Shown: piece after piece, positions 7,352-13,067 of the stretch
Layout of the letters: every line of letters begins with the position of its first letter
Position numbering within the stretch: position 1 is the stretch's first letter
NCBI GenBank assembly: GCA_023417985.1
Contig: JAEZDV010000365.1
Span: 1 to 20,534, forward strand
Reading direction: 5' to 3'
DNA length: 20,534 nucleotides
Source of the DNA: Actinomycetes bacterium
GTDB lineage: Bacteria; Actinomycetota; Actinomycetes; Mycobacteriales; Mycobacteriaceae
The notes under the pieces: model-generated
Seen by the model: the letters and a program-made list of their open reading frames with translations, nothing else
The model's database searches: none
Told to the model about the DNA's origin: nothing
Made by a program: the position numbers and the translations under genes

Positions 7352-7504
7352 GATCCTCGTCACCTCCTGCCGCTGGGCGTGGGGCACCGCACGTTACCGA
7401 TGTGCGTGTGGTGGGCCCGTCGTCGTAGAGTCGACCGACGGGACGGTTGTGCTGCCTGCGCGTCGGCGCCGACCGGGGACCGATCTAGTTCGGGGAAGGA
7501 TGCC
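7352..7504 (+). promoter_or_regulatory. Intergenic region upstream of plsC with candidate promoter and palindrome
   Basis: This 153-bp gap contains TAGAGT (7426-7431), a possible -10, and a perfect 12-bp palindrome GTCGGCGCCGAC (7462-7473). A second possible -10, TCTAGT, is at 7484-7489. A strong ribosome-binding site, GGGGAAGGA, occupies 7492-7500, 4 nt before the ATG at 7505. The palindrome could be an operator or a chance feature of GC-rich DNA. The gap suggests that plsC has its own promoter. Confidence 0.35.
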
Positions 7505-8254
7505 ATGTGGTATTGGCTGTTGAAGTACATTCTGCTGGGCCCGCTGCTCTTGCTCATGGGACGTCCGAAATTCGAAGGCGGAGAGAACATCCCCGCCAAC
7601 GGTCCGGCCATCCTGGCGAGTAATCATCGCGCCGTGCTCGACTCGTTCTACCTTCCCTTGCTGGTGCGTCGGCGGATCACCTTCCTCGCGAAGAGCGAGT
7701 ACTTCACCGGGACGGGCCTCAAGGGCCGGTTCCAGCGCTGGTTCTTCTCCGCCGCCGGGCAGGTTCCCATCGACCGCACCAGCGCCGACGCCGCGCAGGA
7801 CGCACTCGCCGCCGGTGTCCGCGTCCTCGGCCAGCAGAAGTTGCTGGGGATCTACCCCGAAGGCACCCGCTCGCCCGACGGCCGTCTCTACAAAGGCAAG
7901 ACCGGTCTCGCGCGTCTCGCCCTCGAAACCGGCGTCCCCGTCATCCCGGTGGCAATGATCGGAACCGACCAGATGAACCCGATCGGGTCGAAGATGTGGC
8001 GGCCGGCGAAGGTCACCGTGCGCATCGGCAAGCCCATCGACTTCTCCCGTTTCGAAGGCATGGGCGGTAACCGGTTCGTCGAACGCACCGTCACCGACGA
8101 GGTCATGTACGCCCTCATGCAGTTGTCCGGCCAGGAATACGTCGACGTCTACGCAGCCTCGCTCAAGGAACCCAAGCCCGACGACGTCGCGGAAGGGCCG
8201 GCCGTCGCACAGGCGCCGGAAGCGGATCGGCTGCCCGACACCCAGGCGGGCTGA
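7505..8254 (+). CDS. plsC: 1-acyl-sn-glycerol-3-phosphate acyltransferase, PlsC family (Rv2182c-like)
   Basis: This 249-residue membrane-associated acyltransferase is close to the 247 residues I recall for Rv2182c. Residues 3-20 form a hydrophobic anchor. Motif I is NHRAVLD (HX4D, His41 and Asp46). FQRWFFSAAGQVPIDR carries the motif II region. YPEGTRSPDG (Glu119 to Arg122) is motif III, and GVPVIPVAMIG is motif IV. These enzymes transfer an acyl group to lysophosphatidic acid, giving phosphatidic acid for phospholipid and PI synthesis, but acceptor choice is not readable from sequence. The last 30 residues are acidic, Pro/Ala-rich and probably disordered. ATG 7505 is chosen for the GGGGAAGGA site upstream and the hydrophobic segment immediately after it. 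Its position in the PIM locus suits supply of PI precursors or acylation of PIMs. Confidence 0.88.
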   Translation: MWYWLLKYILLGPLLLLMGRPKFEGGENIPANGPAILASNHRAVLDSFYLPLLVRRRITFLAKSEYFTGTGLKGRFQRWFFSAAGQVPIDRTSADAAQDALAAGVRVLGQQKLLGIYPEGTRSPDGRLYKGKTGLARLALETGVPVIPVAMIGTDQMNPIGSKMWRPAKVTVRIGKPIDFSRFEGMGGNRFVERTVTDEVMYALMQLSGQEYVDVYAASLKEPKPDDVAEGPAVAQAPEADRLPDTQAG

Positions 8255-8295
8255 TCGAGCGGACCCCGCAGGACTCGCACACGGCTGCTCCGGCA

Positions 8296-8301
8296 TAGTG
8301 T
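8296..8301 (+). promoter_or_regulatory. -10 element of a leaderless promoter for the exoribonuclease gene
   Basis: TAGTGT ends 6 nt before the GTG at 8308, and no ribosome-binding site lies between. Initiation is expected on the start codon. The -35 region is not recognisable. Confidence 0.55.
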
Positions 8302-8307
8302 GAGTAC

Positions 8308-8799
8308 GTGCGCTACTTCTACGACTGCGAGTTCATCGAGGACGGTCGAACCATCGAACTCGTATCGATCGGCGTTGCCTGCGAAGATGGCCGCGAATTC
8401 TACGCGGTGTCAACGGAATTCGATCCCGACCGGGCGGGGGAGTGGGTTCGCCGCAACGTGCTTCCCAAACTGCCGGCCCCGTCGCATCCCGCGTGGCGCT
8501 CGCGCGCCCGGATCCGCGACGACCTGCTGAAGTTCCTCGTTCCGCGCCCCGGGGTCCAACCGGAACTGTGGGCGTGGATCGGCGCGTACGACCACGTCGT
8601 CCTCGTGCAACTGTGGGGCACCATGCCGGAACTGCCGGAGGTGCTCCCGCGGTACACCCGCGAGCTGCGCCAGCACTGGGAATACGCGGGCAAACCGCCG
8701 CTGCCGCGGGTGCCCGGCGACAACCACGACGCGCTCGCCGACGCCCGCCACAACCTCGCGAAGTTCGAAGCGATCGAGGCCGCGCTGCGCCAGCGATAG
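8308..8799 (+). CDS. DEDDh 3'-5' exoribonuclease, Rv2179c family
   Basis: This is a 163-residue cytosolic nuclease of the RNase T/DnaQ fold. The complete catalytic set is visible: Asp6 and Glu8 in FYDCEFIE, Asp95 in GAYDHVVL, and His140 and Asp145 in DNHDALADARHN. That is the DEDDh arrangement that binds two metal ions. Rv2179c (about 168 residues) is described as a 3'-5' exoribonuclease acting on 3' overhangs, and this protein matches it in size, motifs and position next to aroG. It is much shorter than DnaQ and distinct from Orn. The leaderless promoter supports GTG 8308. In M. tuberculosis two genes, Rv2180c and Rv2181, separate it from the acyltransferase; here only 53 nt do. Confidence 0.85.
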   Translation: MRYFYDCEFIEDGRTIELVSIGVACEDGREFYAVSTEFDPDRAGEWVRRNVLPKLPAPSHPAWRSRARIRDDLLKFLVPRPGVQPELWAWIGAYDHVVLVQLWGTMPELPEVLPRYTRELRQHWEYAGKPPLPRVPGDNHDALADARHNLAKFEAIEAALRQR

Positions 8800-8842
8800 C
8801 CTCTGCGTGCGGGGTCACCGCACGACCGGTCGTGCCGGGTCA

Positions 8843-8848
8843 TATCCT
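8843..8848 (+). promoter_or_regulatory. -10 element of a leaderless promoter for aroG
   Basis: TATCCT ends 6 nt before the GTG at 8855, and no Shine-Dalgarno sequence is present. This fixes the start at 8855 rather than the in-frame alternative at 8807, which lies within the promoter region. Confidence 0.6.
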
Positions 8849-8854
8849 GGATCT

Positions 8855-10240
8855 GTGAACTGGACTGTGGACGTGCCGATCGACCGCTTGCCCGAACTGC
8901 CGCCACTGCCCGACGAGCTGCGCGACCAGCTCGACGCGGCACTCGCCAAGCCGGCGCTACAGCAGCCGAGCTGGCCGGAGGAGCAGGCGGCTGCAATGCG
9001 GACCGTGCTCGAGAGCGTGCCCCCCATCACCGTTCCCAGCGAAGTCGAGGAGCTCAAGAGGCAACTCGCGGCCGTCGCGCGCGGTGAGGCTTTCCTGCTG
9101 CAGGGAGGTGACTGCGCCGAGACCTTCGCCGACAACACCGAACCGCACATCAAGGGCAACATCCGCACGCTGCTGCAGATGGCCGTCGTCCTGACCTACG
9201 GGGCATCGACGCCCGTCGTCAAGGTGGCCCGGATCGCCGGGCAGTACGCCAAGCCCCGTTCTTCCGACACGGACGCGCTCGGGTTGAAGTCGTACCGCGG
9301 TGACATGATCAACTCCCTCGTCGCCGAGGAGAGCGTGCGCGTGCACGACCCGTCGCGGCTGGTGCGGGCCTACGCCAACGCGAGCGCGGCGATGAATCTC
9401 GTGCGTGCGGCCACTGCCGCGGGCGAGGCCGACCTGCATCGGGTGCACGACTGGAACCGCGCGTTCGTCGCGTCGTCGCCCGCGGGTGCGCGCTACGAGG
9501 CCCTCGCCTCCGAGATCGATCGGGGACTGCGGTTCATGGATGCGTGTGGTGTGGTGGACCCCAATCTGCGGTCCGCGACGATCTACGCGAGCCACGAGGC
9601 CCTCGTCCTCGACTACGAACGTGCGATGCTGCGTCTGGACAACTCCGGTGACGAACCGCGGCTGTACGACCTGTCCGCGCACTTCCTGTGGATCGGCGAC
9701 CGCACGCGTCAGCTCGACGGCGCGCACATCGCGTTCGCAGAACTCCTGTCGAACCCGATCGGCCTGAAGATCGGTCCGTCGACCACCCCCGAGATGGCGG
9801 CCGAATACGTCGAGCGCCTCGACCCCACCAACACACCGGGGCGTCTCACGCTCATCTCGCGGATGGGTCATTCGAAGGTTCGTGAGGTGCTTCCGGGCAT
9901 CGTCGCGGCCGTCGAGGCCACCGGCCACAAGGTGATCTGGCAGTGCGATCCGATGCACGGCAACACCCACGAGGCGTCCACCGGATACAAGACCCGCCAC
10001 TTCGATCGCATCGTCGACGAGGTCCAGGGCTTCTTCGAGGTGCACCGCTCGCTCGGCACGCACCCCGGCGGTATCCACATCGAGCTCACCGGCGAAAACG
10101 TCACAGAGTGCCTCGGCGGAGCGCAGGACATCTCCGACCTCGACCTGCACGGCCGGTACGAGACGGCGTGCGATCCCCGTCTCAACACCCAGCAGTCGAT
10201 CGAGCTGGCGTTCCTCGTCGCCGAGATGCTGCGCGGCTGA
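8855..10240 (+). CDS. aroG: Class II 3-deoxy-D-arabino-heptulosonate-7-phosphate synthase
   Basis: This 461-residue enzyme catalyses the first step of the shikimate pathway, condensing phosphoenolpyruvate with erythrose-4-phosphate. It starts NWTVDVPIDRLPELPPLPD, the usual actinobacterial type II beginning. The metal ligands fall where the M. tuberculosis enzyme has Cys87, His369, Glu411 and Asp441: Cys87 in LLQGGDCAETF, His368 in WQCDPMHGNTH, Glu410 in GGIHIELTGENV and Asp440 in YETACDPRLN. KPRSS at 133-137 and RMGHSKVREVLPG at 336-348 are substrate-binding segments. The C-terminus AFLVAEMLRG corresponds to the region that contacts the partner chorismate mutase in M. tuberculosis; no mutase gene is in this window. 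Its 3' end is partly duplicated just after the stop. Confidence 0.96.
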   Translation: MNWTVDVPIDRLPELPPLPDELRDQLDAALAKPALQQPSWPEEQAAAMRTVLESVPPITVPSEVEELKRQLAAVARGEAFLLQGGDCAETFADNTEPHIKGNIRTLLQMAVVLTYGASTPVVKVARIAGQYAKPRSSDTDALGLKSYRGDMINSLVAEESVRVHDPSRLVRAYANASAAMNLVRAATAAGEADLHRVHDWNRAFVASSPAGARYEALASEIDRGLRFMDACGVVDPNLRSATIYASHEALVLDYERAMLRLDNSGDEPRLYDLSAHFLWIGDRTRQLDGAHIAFAELLSNPIGLKIGPSTTPEMAAEYVERLDPTNTPGRLTLISRMGHSKVREVLPGIVAAVEATGHKVIWQCDPMHGNTHEASTGYKTRHFDRIVDEVQGFFEVHRSLGTHPGGIHIELTGENVTECLGGAQDISDLDLHGRYETACDPRLNTQQSIELAFLVAEMLRG

Positions 10241-10272
10241 CGCATCAGAGATGCTGCGCGGCTGACGCTCAG
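10223..10272 (+). repeat. 25-bp tandem duplication across the aroG stop codon
   Basis: A 21-bp segment beginning GAGATGCTGCGCGGCTGACG occurs at 10223-10243 and again, identically, at 10248-10268, a 25-nt offset. The first copy holds the last codons and stop of aroG; the second is a non-coding echo. GCTGACGCTCAGC (10261-10273) then forms a short hairpin, and CGGTGACG/CGTCGCCG (10273-10292) a second imperfect one, in the 73-bp gap between convergent aroG and pknL. No T-tract follows, so these are weak terminator candidates. Confidence 0.88.
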
Positions 10273-10313
10273 CGGTGACGACCCGTCGCCGACAACAGCT
10301 CCGGATCCACCGA

Positions 10314-12401
10314 TCAGGGCAGCGCGGTCAGCGTGACCGTGCTGCCCTCTTCGGCGCGACCGTTCGCACTCGGGCTCTGCGCGATCACGACGGACCGGTC
10401 GGAGTCGGCGACCTGCCGGACCGACACCTCGAATCCCAGCCCTTCGAGTTCGTCGCGGGCCGAACCGACCGACCGTCCGAGCATCGACGGCACCTTGACC
10501 GCGTTGGACACCAGCAACGTCACCGTGCCGCCGGCGCGGACCTCGGTGCCGACCTCCGGGTCGGTACCCGAGACGAGCCCACCGTCGACCTCAGGATCGA
10601 ACACGTCCTCGACCTCATTGACCGTCAGACCGGCGTCGTCGAGTATGCGCCGCGCGTCGTCGACGGTGCGCCCGGTGAGATCGGGCAGTTCCACCGGCGG
10701 TGAACCCTTGCTCACCACGACCCGGACCTCCGAACCGACGGGCAGAACCGTCCCCGGCGCCGGATCCAGAGCTGCCACGCCACCCTCGGGCACCGCCGTG
10801 CTGAACGCGCTGCCACCGTCGACCGGCTCGAACGTACGGCGGCGCAGTTCGTCCTCGACGACCGATCGTTCACCCGACCCCGGAATATTCGGAACCGTGG
10901 GAGGGCCGAGAGAGACCAGCAGTCCCACCGCACTTCCGTCCGGAACCCGGGAGCCGGTCGGGGGATCGGTACCGAGCACCGTCTCGGGTGGGATGTCGTC
11001 GGAGTACTCCCCGCGCACATCGCTCGTCAGGCCGGCCGCCTCGATGGCCGAGACGGCCGCAGCCCGGTCCAGTCCGTTGACCGTCGGTACATCGGTGAGC
11101 CGCCCGGCGCCGAGCCACCATCCTGCGATGCCCATGAACAACGCGATCACGAGAATCGCCGCGATCCACCCGATCACGGAGCGTCGGTGCCGGCGATGAT
11201 CGCTCACGTGGTCGACGCGCGGCGCGGGCGGTTCCGGGTCGTTGCGAGAATGCGGCTGCGTGACGACCTTGGTGTGCATCGTTCGGGTCGGGTGGTGTTC
11301 CGCCGGTGCGGCGGTGTTGTCGTGAGTGCCCCGGTCGTGAGTGCCCCTGTCCTGAGCGCCCCGGTCGGGAGCGCCCTGGTCGGGCACAACCGGGTAGACG
11401 GCGGTGGGCGCGTGCCCCGACGGCGACGCGGACGGCGTTGCCGAGGTCGAGGCCGAGGAGATCACCGCGGTCGCAGGTTCATTCGCCGACACGGCCGCCG
11501 CGACGGGGGGAGCGGCAGCAGCCGCCGCATTCGATGCGTCGGACGACCTGCGGGGGGCCGGTACGCGGTACCGGGGAAGGTCGAGTGCGTCACACGCCTC
11601 ACCGAGCGCGCGTGCCATCGCCTCGGCGTCGTCGAATCGCTCACCGGGTTCGCGTTCGGTGGCTCGCCGAACCAGTTCGTCGAACTCCTCGGGCACTCCG
11701 TCGATCCAGGATCCGGGGTCGGGCACATCCTTCTCGACCCGCTGGTACGCCACCGACAGTGAGGTGTCGCCCGTGAACGGGGTACGCCCGGTGAGCATCT
11801 CGAACACGAGCACTCCGGCGGAGTAGACGTCGCTGCGGGCGTCCGCGCTACCGGTGGTGACCTGTTCCGGCGACAGATACGCCGCGGTGCCGAGGATGAC
11901 GCTGCGCGAGGTCGTGGTCGCGGCCGCGACAGCACGCACCAATCCGAAGTCGGCGATCTTCACCTCGCCGGCCTCGGAGATGAGAACGTTCTCCGGTTTC
12001 ACGTCGCGGTGGACGAGGCCGGCTCGGTGGGCGACGGCCAGCGCACCGAGGACGGGTGCGGCGACGGCCGCGGCCGCATGCGGCGGCATCGGGCCGCGTT
12101 CACGCAGCAGTTCGCGGAGGGTGCCACCTTCGACGAGTTCCATCACCAGGAAGACGTGGTCGCCGTCCTGGCCCTGGTCGTACACCGCGACGAGCCCGGG
12201 GTGGTTGAGCCGGGCGACCGCCCGGGCCTCGAACTCGAAGCGAGCGAGGAACTGGGGGTCGGCCGCGAACTGCGGATCCATGATCTTCACGGCGACCGGG
12301 CGGTCGAGGCGCAGGTCGGTCGCGCGGTAGACCGTGGACATCCCACCGCGCGCGATGCGCGATTCGATGCGATAGCGCCGATCGAGCACGACACCGACCA
12401 T
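10314..12401 (-). CDS. pknL: Transmembrane Ser/Thr protein kinase PknL with four PASTA repeats
   Basis: This is a 695-residue Hanks-type kinase. The kinase domain is about residues 10-270: Gly loop ARGGMSTVY (17-25), catalytic Lys39 in VAVKIMD, HRDVKPEN (131-138, Asp133), DFG (151-153), a Thr-rich activation loop, and SPE in place of APE. Residues 280-400 are a low-complexity cytosolic linker with an Asp-Arg-Gly repeat. One membrane helix is at about 410-430. Four extracellular PASTA domains are at roughly 437-498, 501-565, 571-633 and 636-693. PASTA domains bind muropeptides or lipid II in relatives. M. tuberculosis PknL, as I recall it, is short and lacks PASTA; the corynebacterial one has them. 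ATG 12401 has GGAGG 7 nt upstream; a GTG 21 nt earlier is the alternative. It is divergent from its likely substrate gene. Confidence 0.92.
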   Translation of the reverse strand: MVGVVLDRRYRIESRIARGGMSTVYRATDLRLDRPVAVKIMDPQFAADPQFLARFEFEARAVARLNHPGLVAVYDQGQDGDHVFLVMELVEGGTLRELLRERGPMPPHAAAAVAAPVLGALAVAHRAGLVHRDVKPENVLISEAGEVKIADFGLVRAVAAATTTSRSVILGTAAYLSPEQVTTGSADARSDVYSAGVLVFEMLTGRTPFTGDTSLSVAYQRVEKDVPDPGSWIDGVPEEFDELVRRATEREPGERFDDAEAMARALGEACDALDLPRYRVPAPRRSSDASNAAAAAAPPVAAAVSANEPATAVISSASTSATPSASPSGHAPTAVYPVVPDQGAPDRGAQDRGTHDRGTHDNTAAPAEHHPTRTMHTKVVTQPHSRNDPEPPAPRVDHVSDHRRHRRSVIGWIAAILVIALFMGIAGWWLGAGRLTDVPTVNGLDRAAAVSAIEAAGLTSDVRGEYSDDIPPETVLGTDPPTGSRVPDGSAVGLLVSLGPPTVPNIPGSGERSVVEDELRRRTFEPVDGGSAFSTAVPEGGVAALDPAPGTVLPVGSEVRVVVSKGSPPVELPDLTGRTVDDARRILDDAGLTVNEVEDVFDPEVDGGLVSGTDPEVGTEVRAGGTVTLLVSNAVKVPSMLGRSVGSARDELEGLGFEVSVRQVADSDRSVVIAQSPSANGRAEEGSTVTLTALP
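11319..11378 (-). repeat. 15-bp tandem repeat, four degenerate copies, in the pknL linker
   Basis: On the + strand GTCGTGAGTGCCCCG (11319-11333) is followed by three related 15-bp units up to 11378, and the next 15 bases begin alike. Read on the coding strand they give Asp-Arg-Gly-Ala/Thr-His/Gln type pentapeptides in the cytosolic linker between the kinase and the membrane helix. The period keeps the reading frame. Confidence 0.85.
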
Positions 12402-12459
12402 TCGGTCGCCTCCAGCGGTCACCCGGTGTACCCCCGTCTCTGGTGTGGATCATCGACAA

Positions 12460-12490
12460 CCGGCACCGGACGCGACTGCCGTGGTGCCGG
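12460..12490. promoter_or_regulatory. Inverted repeat in the pknL / wHTH divergent region
   Basis: The arms CCGGCACC (12460-12467) and GGTGCCGG (12483-12490) are exact complements, separated by 15 nt. They lie in the 208-bp gap between the two divergent genes, 59 bp upstream of pknL. This may be an operator, possibly for the wHTH product next door, or a leader hairpin of pknL. On the minus strand TACCAT (12542-12547) is a possible pknL -10. Confidence 0.4.
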
Positions 12491-12597
12491 CGAGACGGAG
12501 TACGTCGTCGCTGCCGCGCAAGCCGATCTCGTCCTCTGTAGATGGTAGCCAGACCGTCGAACCGGCAGCCGCGTAGATGCCCGTGGATGAGCGACGA

Positions 12598-12603
12598 TAC
12601 CGT
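12598..12603 (+). promoter_or_regulatory. -10 element of a leaderless promoter for the wHTH gene
   Basis: TACCGT ends 6 nt before the GTG at 12610. GGAGG at 12604-12608 is too close to that GTG to act as a ribosome-binding site. The geometry supports initiation at 12610 and argues against the upstream in-frame ATG at 12577, which would lie upstream of this transcription start. Confidence 0.55.
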
Positions 12604-12609
12604 GGAGGA

Positions 12610-12981
12610 GTGAGTGCGATTCCCTATTGCGACGACGTCCTCGACCCATCCATCTCGGTATATCAGCTCGTCGACGTGGCAAAACGCCTCGACGTCCCGA
12701 TCGTCCGCGTGCAGCAGATGCTGCGCGACCGCCAGCTGCTCGCGCTCAAGCGCAACCGCGTGCCCGTGGTCCCCAAGGCTTTCTTCGAGGAGGACGGGCA
12801 GGTCCTGCGGACGCTTCGCGGGCTGCTCGCCGTGCTGCACGACGGGGGATTCCGCGACGAGGAGATCCTCGAGTGGCTGTTCCACGACGACGACACGCTC
12901 CCGGGTGGGTGCCCGATCGCCGCGCTGCACACCGACTCGGCACGTGAGGTCATGCGACGGGCTCAGGCGCTCGCCTTCTGA
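12610..12981 (+). CDS. Winged helix-turn-helix DNA-binding protein, Rv2175c family
   Basis: From GTG 12610 this is a 123-residue protein, against 146 for Rv2175c. The core matches as I remember it: CDDVLDP near the N-terminus, then YQLVDVAKRLDVPIVRVQQM as the helix-turn-helix (about 18-38), LKRNRVPVVPKAFFEEDGQV as the wing region, LLAVLHDGGFRDEEILEWLF, and the C-terminal DSAREVMRRAQALAF. Rv2175c binds DNA weakly and is phosphorylated by PknL on an N-terminal threonine, which abolishes binding. Here the protein begins essentially at Ser-Ala-Ile-Pro, and even the alternative ATG 12577 adds no threonine. Gene order (divergent from pknL) supports the partnership. DNA targets are unknown; the inverted repeat at 12460-12490 is one candidate. 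Confidence 0.85.
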   Translation: MSAIPYCDDVLDPSISVYQLVDVAKRLDVPIVRVQQMLRDRQLLALKRNRVPVVPKAFFEEDGQVLRTLRGLLAVLHDGGFRDEEILEWLFHDDDTLPGGCPIAALHTDSAREVMRRAQALAF

Positions 12982-13067
12982 CCGACGGACAGCGGCGATC
13001 CCGCGGCGACGCGTCACCCCGACGGGCACGCGGGTGCGCCGCGGGCCCAGCGCCCGGCGGTCCGGAG

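Noticed and set aside
8957..10150. A 397-codon minus-strand frame opposite aroG.
   Set aside because: It is a codon-position shadow of aroG, with low-complexity composition and no recognisable motif.
12982..13067. GC-rich imperfect hairpin between the convergent wHTH gene and mptA as a terminator.
   Set aside because: The arms (around 13035-13060) mismatch and no T-tract follows in the gap; it cannot be told from background GC pairing.
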